Program-made: the position numbers and the translations under genes
Notes under the pieces: generated by a model
The model's database searches: none
What the model saw: only the letters and a program-made list of their open reading frames with translations
Told to the model about the DNA's origin: nothing
Shown: positions 12,248-20,054 of the stretch, piece after piece
Numbering within the stretch: the stretch's first letter is position 1
Layout: each line of letters opens with the position of its first letter
Assembly: GCA_963605405.1 (NCBI GenBank)
Contig: CAVCUP010000015.1
Span: 1 to 59,592 of the forward strand
Direction of reading: 5' to 3'
DNA from: Paratractidigestivibacter sp963605405
Lineage (GTDB): Bacteria; Actinomycetota; Coriobacteriia; Coriobacteriales; Atopobiaceae
DNA: 59,592 bases

Positions 12248-13321
12248 CTACATACTGATGGTGAGAAGGCCGGGCTTGGCCTCGACCGACCTCGCGTACG
12301 CATCGATGACCTTGCGCGCGAGCTCATCCATCTCCTCGTACGGATAGGTCGCCTCGCCCGACATGCTGGTGAAGGAGATGTCGAGCTCGCCGGTCTTCTC
12401 GGTGTAGCGCATGTTGAGCTGCGTCTTCACGCCGGCCTTGAGCACGCTGTGGTTGACGGCCTCGTCGAGGACATGCATCACGCGATCGATACGGCTGCTC
12501 TCGAAGAGCTGCCTGCGCAGGAAGGCCGCGGCCTGAGACATCAGCTCGTAGTAATCGAAGGCCTCGGGGCGGATCTCGTAGTTGAGGCTCTTGACGTGGA
12601 AGATGAAGTCGCGGGTCTTGGGGCGAAGCGGGTTCTCGAAGATCTGCTCCGGGCTGCCGTCCTCGTAAATGCCTTTGTCGTCCATATAGAAAATACGGTT
12701 GGAGACGTTGCGCGCGAAGTTCATCTCGTGCGTGACGATGAGCATCGTCGTGCCCTGCTCCGCGAGCGTCATCATGACGCCGAGAACCTCGCCGACCATG
12801 GTGGGGTCGAGGGCCGAGGTGGGCTCGTCGAAGATGATGGCCTCGGGACCCATCGCGAGGGTGCGCGCGATGGCGGCGCGCTGCTTCTGCCCGCCGGAGA
12901 GCTCGTCGGGGTACGCGAGCGACTTGTGGCCGAGGCCGACCGTCTTCAGGAGATCCATCGCCCGGTCGTAGGCCTCCTGGCGGCTCTTGCCGAGGAGATT
13001 GACGGGGCCGAGCATGGCATTCTCGACGATGGTCATGTTGGAGAAGAGATTGAAGGACTGGAAGACCATGCCCATCTTGCGGCGCAGGGCCTGCAGGCTC
13101 TTCGGATCGGAAGTGACCTTCTCGCCATCGAACCAGACCTCGCCGGCGGTCGGCGGGTCGAGGAAGTTGAGGCAGCGGGTGAAGGTGGACTTGCCGCAGC
13201 CGGACGGGCCGATAATGGAGATGACGTCGCCCTTGTTTATGTCGACGTCGATGTTCGCGAGCACCTCGTTGGGGCCGTAGCTCTTGCACAGGCCGCGGGC
13301 GCGGATCAGCGGATCAGCCAT
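12248..13321 (-). CDS. Amino acid ABC transporter ATP-binding protein with C-terminal extension
   Basis: A GlnQ-type ATPase (357 aa) that powers the adjacent fused binding-protein/permeases. Walker A GPSGCGKS (38-45), Q-loop near 88, signature LSGGQKQR (141-148), Walker B AIIFDEPTSALD and switch H198 are all intact. Ordinary GlnQ proteins end at about 240-250 residues; this one has about 110 more. The extension (243-357) contains RIDRVMHVLDEAVNHSV, reminiscent of the N-box of GHKL/RsbW-like ATPases (E287, N290), followed by LNMRYTEKTGELDISF, a beta-hairpin pattern typical of that fold. No G boxes are evident, so this may be a degenerate sensory fold. The SD AAGGAG lies ten bases before the ATG. 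First gene of a three-gene operon. Confidence 0.9.
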   Translation of the reverse strand: MADPLIRARGLCKSYGPNEVLANIDVDINKGDVISIIGPSGCGKSTFTRCLNFLDPPTAGEVWFDGEKVTSDPKSLQALRRKMGMVFQSFNLFSNMTIVENAMLGPVNLLGKSRQEAYDRAMDLLKTVGLGHKSLAYPDELSGGQKQRAAIARTLAMGPEAIIFDEPTSALDPTMVGEVLGVMMTLAEQGTTMLIVTHEMNFARNVSNRIFYMDDKGIYEDGSPEQIFENPLRPKTRDFIFHVKSLNYEIRPEAFDYYELMSQAAAFLRRQLFESSRIDRVMHVLDEAVNHSVLKAGVKTQLNMRYTEKTGELDISFTSMSGEATYPYEEMDELARKVIDAYARSVEAKPGLLTISM

Positions 13322-13550
13322 AGGTCTTACGCTCCTTTTGAGAAATTGGGGGCCTCACACAACGTAGTTCCCAGGCCGCCCTTCGAAAGGGCCGGCGCGC
13401 CGGTTCCGAATCGTCGCGCGGCGAGAGGGACGGCGAGCCTCGTTCTTGGGGCGATCCACAGATGGGCCCAAGGGCAAGGGCCGCCCCGGTCGGCGGTCGA
13501 ACTACAATGAACAGGTTACATGAAACGGCAGCGACCGCCCGGGAGGCATC

Positions 13551-14348
13551 ATGGCCAGCAACCCCCTCAACATCAGGGTCGTCTTCTTCGACATCGACGG
13601 CACGCTCTTTTCCCACACACTGGGCGCCGTCCCCCAGAGCGCGCGCGACGCCCTCGCCGAGCTACGCGCCTCGGGCATCAAGACGGTGATCGCCACCGGC
13701 CGGCACAAGATCGACCTGGGGGCGCTGCCCACCTCCGACCTGAGCTTCGACGGCTACATCGCCCTCAACGGACAGATGATCCTCGACGCCTCGATGCATC
13801 TCATCGCCGGAACCCCCATCAACGCCGCCGAGGCCGAGATCCTCACCATGGCCTTCAAGGCGAAGAAGATTCCCTTCCTCATACAAACCGAGAACAAGAA
13901 GTACATGAACTTCATCGACGGGCTCACCCAGGAGGCCGTCGACCGCGGCGAGTTCATTCTCCCCGAGCCCTCCGCCTACGACGCCGAGGGCGAGGCCATC
14001 TTCCAGCTCTGCGCCTTCGTGAGCGACGAGAACCGCTCGCTTCTCGACAGCGTGCTCGACGAGTGCAACATCACCTCGTGGAGCCCCATTGGCATCGACA
14101 TCGTTCCCAAGGGCGGCGGAAAGTCCGTGGGCATCGGCAAGTTCCTCGAGGCGGAGGGCATCGACCGTTCGCAGACGATGGCCTTCGGCGACGGCGAGAA
14201 CGACGTCGACATGCTCGGCTTCGTGCAGGTGGGCGTGGCGATGGGCAACGGCTGCGACCACGTCAAGGAAATCGCCGACTATGTCACCTCCGACATCGAC
14301 GACGACGGCATCGCGAACGGCCTTCGCCACTTCGGGCTGATCGACTAG
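13551..14348 (+). CDS. HAD-superfamily (Cof-type) phosphatase
   Basis: A 265-residue cytoplasmic HAD hydrolase of the Cof/subclass IIB type, which typically dephosphorylates sugar phosphates or similar metabolites. Motif I is FFDIDGTL (about 12-19), motif II ATGR, and motifs III/IV GGGKSVGIGKF and FGDGENDVDML, with the C2-type cap between II and III. The start is preceded by GGGAGG four bases upstream. It is transcribed divergently from the amino acid transporter ATPase and converges with the third fusion gene, with a terminator between them. Two other Cof-type paralogs lie in the window (17211-18026 and 51529-52317). The substrate is not predictable. Confidence 0.92.
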   Translation: MASNPLNIRVVFFDIDGTLFSHTLGAVPQSARDALAELRASGIKTVIATGRHKIDLGALPTSDLSFDGYIALNGQMILDASMHLIAGTPINAAEAEILTMAFKAKKIPFLIQTENKKYMNFIDGLTQEAVDRGEFILPEPSAYDAEGEAIFQLCAFVSDENRSLLDSVLDECNITSWSPIGIDIVPKGGGKSVGIGKFLEAEGIDRSQTMAFGDGENDVDMLGFVQVGVAMGNGCDHVKEIADYVTSDIDDDGIANGLRHFGLID

Positions 14349-14428
14349 GGGCAGCGACGGGGCGCTCGCCTCCCGCGCCGGGGGCGTCGCCCCCGAGGCG
14401 ACCTCGTCCACAGCGACGTCAACGCAAA

Positions 14429-14480
14429 GAAGCGCCGTCCCTCCCCCGACTCGGGAGAAGGGACGGCGCTTCTTTTGCGC
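14429..14480. terminator. Bidirectional terminator between convergent genes
   Basis: A long stem (GAAGCGCCGTCCCT/AGGGACGGCGCTTC, 14429-14442 with 14459-14472, extended by CCC/GGG) is followed by TTTTG on the plus strand. AT-rich sequence on the other side makes it usable in both directions. It lies between the HAD gene and the third binding-protein/permease gene. Confidence 0.85.
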
Positions 14481-14529
14481 GACGCCTCGCCGATAAGCCC
14501 CGACGGGCATGACCGACGCGGCCGCGGCC

Positions 14530-16089
14530 TTAGGACGCCCGGGCGGGCGTGATGCCCCGCAGGACGCGTGCGGCGCTGCGGCGCTTAGGATCGAATCGCC
14601 GCAGCGCGCAGCCGAGGAGCCACGAGAAGAGGAGAATGAGGACGAAGTAGACCACGGCCACGCTTATGAGCGGGAAGAACGCCTGGAACGTGCGGCTTCG
14701 GATGATGTCGGAGACCTTGGTGAGGTCGGAGATGGCCACGTAGCCGACGATGGAAGTCGCCTTGACGAGGCTCACGAGCTGGCCCGCATAGAGGCCCGAG
14801 ATTCGTTGGACCGCCTGCGGGACGACCACCAGGCGATATATCCGCCCTGAAGGAAGCCCGAGCGCATGCGCCGCCTCGACCTCGCCGGGAGACACCGACT
14901 CGAGGCCCGTCATGAACACCCCGGAGAGAGGCGCCGCGACCTCGAGGCCGAAGCAGACGATGGCCACGGCCACCGCCGCGATGTCCACCCCCGCGAACAC
15001 GATGTAGTACAGGATCATGAGCCACACGAGCACGGGCACGCCCGTCACGATGCGGCAGTAGCCGTTGGCGATGCCCGCGACGGCGCGCCTGCGAGAGCGC
15101 CTCATCAGGCACAGGCCGATCCCGCCGACGGTGCCGAGCGCGAAGGAGCCCGCGGCGATGCCCGCGGTGGTGAGCAGGCCCTCGAGGACCATGACCCAGC
15201 GGTCCTCGGCGATGAAGGTGCTCTCGAGGCTCGAGACGAAGCCGTCGAGGAACGAGCCCGAGGCGGCGTCCTTGTCCTTTGTCATCACGACCCAGTTGAT
15301 CACGTAGGCCGTGTCGGTGAAGTCGATCGACTTGGCGCGCTCGGGGGTGTTCACCATGTAAATGCCGAGGTCGACCTTGCCCGACGTGAGGGCGGCGAGT
15401 TTGGCGGTGAAGTTCATGTCCTGGAACTCGCAGCGCATACCGAGCTCATAGGCCACGCGCATGATGATCTCCACGTCCATGCCCGCCGCATGCCCGTTGT
15501 ACATGAAGGTGCTGGGCTCGTCCGTGGGCGAGTACGCAACGGTGAGGACCTCGCCATCCTCGCGCACGGGGACGTCGTCCATGGAGTAGTCGCCGTCCTC
15601 GCACCACTTCTTCTGGATGGCGTCGATGGTCCCGTCCGCGCGGAGACGGGCGATGACCTCGTTGATCTTTGCCTTGAGCTCGTCGTTACCCTTGGCCATG
15701 CCGATACTCACGTCACAGGTGTAGAGCGCGGGCAGGACATAGGTGAGGTCGGGGTTCTCGCGCATGTAGAGCTGCGCGATGGGCTCGGTGGCGGTCGCGT
15801 AGTCGATCTTTCCGGCGGAAAGGGCCGCGATGGTGTCGGAGATGCTCTGGAACGACTGCGCGTCGGAGTCGGGGTAACGGTTGTTCACCTCGGTCTCCGA
15901 CGTGACGCCCACCTGCACGCCGATGGAGGCGTGCTCGAGGTTGGCGTCGCGCTCCTCCTCGGTCCAGGTGATGACGCGGTCGCGCAGGCCCTCGGCCATA
16001 GCCGGCGCGGGAACGAACGAGACAAGGCAGGCGGCGAGAAGGGCGACCACGACGGCCGCCGCGCGCCTGTGGATACTGAGGCTTTGCAT
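14530..16089 (-). CDS. Amino acid ABC transporter, fused binding-protein/permease (paralog 3)
   Basis: A 519-residue third member of the fused binding-protein/permease family. The start at 16089 (MQSLSIH) has GGAGG six bases upstream; a longer TTG-initiated reading includes that SD inside the coding sequence and is rejected. Signal segment about 8-33, C-lobe-like module about 55-165, N-lobe-like module about 180-275 (AYSPTDEPSTFMYN, DVEIIMRVAYELGMR, SGKVDLGIY), permease about 300-500. It lacks its own ATPase and probably shares the one at 12248-13321, which lies about 1.2 kb away across the divergent HAD gene. Whether it forms homodimers or mixes with the other two is open. Confidence 0.88.
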   Translation of the reverse strand: MQSLSIHRRAAAVVVALLAACLVSFVPAPAMAEGLRDRVITWTEEERDANLEHASIGVQVGVTSETEVNNRYPDSDAQSFQSISDTIAALSAGKIDYATATEPIAQLYMRENPDLTYVLPALYTCDVSIGMAKGNDELKAKINEVIARLRADGTIDAIQKKWCEDGDYSMDDVPVREDGEVLTVAYSPTDEPSTFMYNGHAAGMDVEIIMRVAYELGMRCEFQDMNFTAKLAALTSGKVDLGIYMVNTPERAKSIDFTDTAYVINWVVMTKDKDAASGSFLDGFVSSLESTFIAEDRWVMVLEGLLTTAGIAAGSFALGTVGGIGLCLMRRSRRRAVAGIANGYCRIVTGVPVLVWLMILYYIVFAGVDIAAVAVAIVCFGLEVAAPLSGVFMTGLESVSPGEVEAAHALGLPSGRIYRLVVVPQAVQRISGLYAGQLVSLVKATSIVGYVAISDLTKVSDIIRSRTFQAFFPLISVAVVYFVLILLFSWLLGCALRRFDPKRRSAARVLRGITPARAS

Positions 16090-16309
16090 CCGGGACCTCC
16101 ATGAGGACAAAAAGCGAGTCTTGCGCAGGAGAACCGAGCCGGCCGGCCGCGCGGCGCTGTCGCGCGCGGACCGCGCGCCGTCTCTCCCACCCCTCCCATG
16201 TTCTCACACCGAACGGCAAATAAACCCGAGGCAGGAAGCGAATGCGCCACAGCTTTCAAGGCCGGGAGCCGCTTCTTGGCGGCTCGGCGACAGAGCCTGG
16301 CCCCGCGCC

Positions 16310-17035
16310 CTAGCGAACATGGGTGACCTTGTACTTGAACTGGTCGGCGCGCGCGACGCTGTGGGTGTACTCGATAACGAGGTTCTTGTCGTTATAGGTC
16401 ACGCGGATGAGCTGGAGCACCGGCGCGCCCTCGGCGATGCTCAGGACATCCGCGTCGTTCTTGCGCGCGACGCTCGCGAAGAACTCCTCCTCCGCGATCC
16501 TGATGACCTCGTGGTAATCGTTCTCGAAAATGGCATAGAGGGACTTGCCGCTGACCGCCCCGGCGTCGAGCCCGATGAAACGCTCGGCCGGGACATAGGT
16601 GCGCTCGACCATCATGGGAACGCCGTCGGCGAGGCGCAGGCGCTTCATGCAATGGACCTTGTCGCCCAGGTGAAGGCCCATGCGGTCGGCGACGGTCTTG
16701 GTCGCGTCGAGGGTTCGGAACTCGAGATCGACCGTCTTCGGGTCGCGGCCGGCGTCGCGCATCTGCTCGGTAAAGCTGTAGTTCGTGGTGAGGTCCATCG
16801 CCTTGCTCGTGAGGTCCGAGACGAAGGTGCCCTTACCGTGGCGGCGGGTGATGAGCCCGAGGGTCTCGAGCTCCTTGAGCGCGAGCCGGACCGTGGTGCG
16901 CGAGAGGCCGTAGCGCTCGGAGAGCTCACGCTCGGAGGGAAGGAGGTCGCCGGGCTCCATCTCGTTCTCGATCTGGTCGCGCAGAATGTCCACGAGCTGG
17001 TCGTAAAGCGGCTGCTTCCTTGCGGCGGCTCCCAT
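16310..17035 (-). CDS. GntR-family transcriptional regulator with UTRA domain
   Basis: A 241-residue regulator. The N-terminal GntR winged helix (about 5-70) shows YDQLVDILRDQIE, LLPSERELSERYGLSRTTVR and ITRRHGKGTFV. A C-terminal UTRA effector-binding domain (about 90-240) follows, with DKVHCMKRLRLADG and MMVERTYVP. Such regulators (the HutC/FarR subfamily) usually repress sugar, amino-sugar or amino acid uptake genes and release DNA on binding a phosphorylated or small ligand. The start at 17035 has AGGAGG six bases upstream. Neighbours are the amino acid transporter paralog 3 and a HAD phosphatase; the target is not shown directly. Confidence 0.92.
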   Translation of the reverse strand: MGAAARKQPLYDQLVDILRDQIENEMEPGDLLPSERELSERYGLSRTTVRLALKELETLGLITRRHGKGTFVSDLTSKAMDLTTNYSFTEQMRDAGRDPKTVDLEFRTLDATKTVADRMGLHLGDKVHCMKRLRLADGVPMMVERTYVPAERFIGLDAGAVSGKSLYAIFENDYHEVIRIAEEEFFASVARKNDADVLSIAEGAPVLQLIRVTYNDKNLVIEYTHSVARADQFKYKVTHVR

Positions 17036-17058
17036 GGCAGGCCTCCTACACGTATGCT

Positions 17059-17092
17059 GGTTATAACAACTTGGTATCAATCAACTATAGCC
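17059..17092 (-). promoter_or_regulatory. AT-rich promoter/operator candidate upstream of the GntR gene
   Basis: A short AT-rich island just upstream of the GntR start. On the minus strand it contains TTGATACCAA, an imperfect palindrome compatible with a GntR-type operator, and a -10-like TTATAA. It may be an autoregulatory site. The -35 spacing is not convincing. Confidence 0.3.
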
Positions 17093-17210
17093 ATCGCCGG
17101 GCGCGGACGCCATGGGGCACATCGTAGGCGGCAAGAGACGCGGCGGGCGTCGCGGCGAGAGGGTAAAACGGCGGGCGCCTCGGCGCCTTCCGCGCGCGTA
17201 GGGCCGTCCC

Positions 17211-18026
17211 CTACTCGGTGAAGGGGAACTCCCCGGCCGCAAGGGCCTCGATGGCTGCCGGCACGGCGTCGTCCTCCACGGCGCCGATGTGCCAGCGCGC
17301 GGCCTCGCGGGCCTCGGGCAACGCGCCCGCCACGGCCACCGAGTGCTCGACCGCGGCGAACATCTGCAGGTCGTTGCCCGCGTCCCCGAAGACGACCGCC
17401 TCGTCTCGGCCGATGCCCAGGCGCTCGAGCAGCCACTTGACGGCCTCGCCCTTGTTCCAGCCCGCCGGCATCGCGTTGGAGAAGGCCGCCTGAGGCACGT
17501 CGAAGTCGATGCCCTCCACCTCGCGGTTGAGCAGCGCCACGATCTCTCGGGTGCGATCGATGTCCCCGCAGATAAAAACGTTCGCCTTGGTTATGTCGCG
17601 CTCCGGGACGTCTTCGCGGTCGAGGCAGGTCTCGGCGTAGGAGGGGAAGCACTCGCGCAGGTCCTCGCGGTCGCCCTGCACGAGATAGGGAGTGGAGCCC
17701 TCGAAGAAGATGAGGCCCGAGCGCGGGACGCCGGCGAGCACGCCCAGGGCCGCGCGGATACCCTCGGCGGGCAGCTCCCGCTGCAGGACCTTCTCGCCGC
17801 CGAGATAGACCTGGGAGCCGTTGGTGGCCAGCGCCGTCTCGCAACAGGCGGCGTCCCCGCCGAAGAAGCCGGGGATCCAGGAGTAGAAGCGGCCGCTCGC
17901 CGGCCCCACGAGGACGCCGGCGTCCATGGCCGCGTGGAAAGCGGCGACGCAGCGCGGGGTCAGGACCTTCTTGCCGTAGGGCATGATCGTGCCGTCGATG
18001 TCGGTGAGGATGAGCTTGATGGCCAT
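17211..18026 (-). CDS. HAD-superfamily (Cof-type) phosphatase
   Basis: A 271-residue Cof-type HAD phosphatase. Motif I is LTDIDGTIMPYG (about 7-18), the small-residue motif II PASGR, then a C2 cap, and motif III/IV NKGEAVKWLL and VFGDAGNDLQMF near 190-225. Its specific metabolite is unknown; the family removes phosphate from sugar phosphates, pyridoxal phosphate or flavin precursors. It lies downstream of an orphan PTS EIIA on the same strand but behind a terminator, so it is probably separately transcribed or only partly read through. Part of a three-member paralog group in the window. Confidence 0.92.
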   Translation of the reverse strand: MAIKLILTDIDGTIMPYGKKVLTPRCVAAFHAAMDAGVLVGPASGRFYSWIPGFFGGDAACCETALATNGSQVYLGGEKVLQRELPAEGIRAALGVLAGVPRSGLIFFEGSTPYLVQGDREDLRECFPSYAETCLDREDVPERDITKANVFICGDIDRTREIVALLNREVEGIDFDVPQAAFSNAMPAGWNKGEAVKWLLERLGIGRDEAVVFGDAGNDLQMFAAVEHSVAVAGALPEAREAARWHIGAVEDDAVPAAIEALAAGEFPFTE

Positions 18027-18082
18027 GGGGGCTCCTGGGGGTCTCGGCGCGGGGCTTGGGCGCGCGGGTTCGGTTCAAACGA

Positions 18083-18114
18083 GAAGCGCCGGCCACCTCG
18101 ACAGATGGCCGGCG
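18083..18114 (-). terminator. Intrinsic terminator after the EIIA gene
   Basis: Perfect 11-bp arms AGCGCCGGCCA/TGGCCGGCGCT (18083-18093 with 18104-18114) with a ten-base loop, followed on the minus strand by TCTCGTTTG. It lies about 45 bases after the EIIA stop. Confidence 0.75.
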
Positions 18115-18159
18115 CTGAGTTTCTGGCAAATCCGGGCTCGCCCGGCGCTCGCCTGCGGC

Positions 18160-18618
18160 CTACTCCTCGGTGAGGCCCTTGTTCACCATGACGGCGAGCT
18201 TGGCAGGGTCGTCCTCGCCCAGAAGCTCCTCGCGCTTGTTGGCGTCCATGAGCATGACGGCCACCTTGGAAAGAAGGCGCAGGTGGGTCGTGCCGGCCTG
18301 CTCGGCGGGAATGAGCAGCGCGATGGCGAACTTGACGGGGACGTCGTCCATAGAGGGCCACTCGACGTCCTCCGCGAGCTTGGCGACGAGGACCACGGCC
18401 TCCTTGACGGCAGAGGTCTTTGCGTGGGGAATAGCGAAACCGCCGGTCATGCCCGTGGTTCCCTCGGCCTCGCGGGCCTTGAACGCACTGAAGACCGTGC
18501 TCATGTCCTCGACGTAACCGAGCTCGCAGGCCTTCTGGGAGAAGAAGGCGAGCACGTCGTCCACGGACTTGGCGTGGCAATCGACAAACACCTGTGACGC
18601 GGTAACAAGATCGCTCAT
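18160..18618 (-). CDS. Orphan PTS EIIA domain protein (fructose/mannitol type)
   Basis: A single-domain 152-residue EIIA of the fructose/mannitol class. The phosphorylatable histidine is H65 in GGFAIPHAKT. The start at 18618 has GGAGCG five bases upstream. No EIIB or EIIC gene is adjacent, so it may serve a distant permease or act as a regulatory PtsN-like phosphocarrier that reports PTS status. It is a clear paralog of the EIIA at 34423-34878: both have H65 at the same position and the same GMT(G/D)GFAIPHAKT block. The sucrose EIIBC in this window belongs to a different PTS family and is an unlikely partner. Confidence 0.9.
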   Translation of the reverse strand: MSDLVTASQVFVDCHAKSVDDVLAFFSQKACELGYVEDMSTVFSAFKAREAEGTTGMTGGFAIPHAKTSAVKEAVVLVAKLAEDVEWPSMDDVPVKFAIALLIPAEQAGTTHLRLLSKVAVMLMDANKREELLGEDDPAKLAVMVNKGLTEE

Positions 18619-18740
18619 AAGGACGCTCCAATCCTCGTAAAACACCAACGCGCGGCACCGTCCGACACGGCACCGGTCAAACTAGTTAAGCATACCACTC
18701 GAAGGCCCGCGGGCGCCCGGTGGCGCTAAACCCCGCGAGC

Positions 18741-19697
18741 CTACTTCCCCGCCTGCTCCTCACGAAGGCGGAGGGCCTCGTAGGCGCAGCCGTACATGGC
18801 CGCCTGGTTGCCGAGGCCGGCGGCCTCGATGCGCGCGTCCTTGCACGCGGAGAGCGCATGGTCGGCGAAGCGGCGCCGAAGCTCGGGCGCGAACGTGGCG
18901 AAGGCCCCCGCGACGCCGCCGCCGATGAGAAACATCGCCGGGTCGACGATGCAGCACACCTGTGACATGGCCTGGGCGAGGTACTCGCACATCCGGCTCA
19001 CCGCGTACTTGGCGCACTCGTCGCCGGTCTCGAGCGCCCGGAAGACGGTCAGGGTGTCGGTCGCGTGCTCGACGGCGGCCGGCTGGACGCCGCGGCGCGA
19101 GCACTCCTCCAGGTAGAGGCGCACGACGCCCGTGGCGCTCGCGTACTGCTCGAGGCAGCCCTTGCGCCCGCAGCCGCAGCTGCACGTCTCGTCGGGGTTG
19201 ACCGTGACGTGGCCTATCTCGCCGCCGGCACCGAAGGCGCCCGCCACGAGCTTGCCGCCCACAACCACGCCGGCGCCGACGCCCGTGCCCAAAGCGATGA
19301 GGACGAAGCTCGAGACGCCGCGCGCCGCGCCCGCCCACATCTCGCCGAGGGCCGCCGCGTTCGCGTCGTTGACGAAGGCGACGGTCGCGTTGGGGAACGC
19401 CTCGTTGACGGCCGCGACCAGGCCCTCGGGATCGAGCTTGATGTTCGGGAGCAGCCTGACGCTGCCGTCGTCGGCCACGGGGCCGGGGATGTCGAGGCCG
19501 AGCGCGACGACGTCGGCGGGGGCGAGGCCGTGGGAGTCGAGCATCCTTGCGAGGCCGCCCGTCACGATCGAGAAGGCCCCCTCGCTCACGAGCTCCGGGG
19601 TCGGGATCTTACGCTCCTCAAGGAGCTCTCCTTGCGGAGTGAAGAGCCCCGCCTTGATGCTCGTGCCGCCGATGTCGATGCCGAGAACCGCTTCCAT
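18741..19697 (-). CDS. ROK-family sugar kinase (glucokinase-like)
   Basis: A 318-residue cytoplasmic ROK kinase. The phosphate-binding loop DIGGTSIKAG lies at 8-17, the catalytic aspartate is D111 in FVNDANAAALGE, and the ALGTGVGAG ATP loop is near 135-143. The zinc site is complete: H163 and the CSCGCGRKGCLEQY cluster at 172-185. The intact metal site and the absence of a DNA-binding N terminus mark it as an enzyme rather than a ROK repressor. Glucose is the most common substrate of this subfamily and would fit glucose released from phosphorylated disaccharides, but N-acetylated sugars are possible. The start at 19697 has AGAAAGGA seven bases upstream; the reading frame stays open far upstream only because of GC bias. 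Confidence 0.92.
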   Translation of the reverse strand: MEAVLGIDIGGTSIKAGLFTPQGELLEERKIPTPELVSEGAFSIVTGGLARMLDSHGLAPADVVALGLDIPGPVADDGSVRLLPNIKLDPEGLVAAVNEAFPNATVAFVNDANAAALGEMWAGAARGVSSFVLIALGTGVGAGVVVGGKLVAGAFGAGGEIGHVTVNPDETCSCGCGRKGCLEQYASATGVVRLYLEECSRRGVQPAAVEHATDTLTVFRALETGDECAKYAVSRMCEYLAQAMSQVCCIVDPAMFLIGGGVAGAFATFAPELRRRFADHALSACKDARIEAAGLGNQAAMYGCAYEALRLREEQAGK

Positions 19698-20054
19698 GCC
19701 AGGGTCCTTTCTCGCGGGTCGGGCGCGGGCGCGCCCGTCGTGTGCCTTACGCGCCATGCGCTGTGACGTGCATACGCTACGAACACTATAAAGAGAAACT
19801 CCGGGCATTGGCGCGGCGGACGGCGCGAGGCCGAAGGCATTCGGCGGCCTCGGGCGGCCGGCGGCGGGCCGGCGGCCGCAGCCGGCGAGCGGATCGACAA
19901 TCGGGACGCCGTCGCGGGAACGCGACGTGGAAAGCGCCGGCGAGCCGCGCCCGAGCGGGTACACTGAAGGGGTATGCGACCCACGCGCCGCGGCGTTGCG
20001 CCGACGGCGCTTCTTCTTATCTGCTCTTCGTCCCGAGACCCATTGGAGGAACCC
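19698..20054. other. Divergent intergenic region (ROK kinase / carboxypeptidase)
   Basis: 357 bases without a gene. On the minus strand TATAGT (complement 19785-19790) in an AT-rich patch is a good -10 candidate for the ROK kinase. On the plus strand TACACT near 19960 is a weak -10 candidate for the carboxypeptidase. The middle is a GC-rich stretch of simple GGCGG/CCGGC repeats. No RNA gene is evident. Confidence 0.5.
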
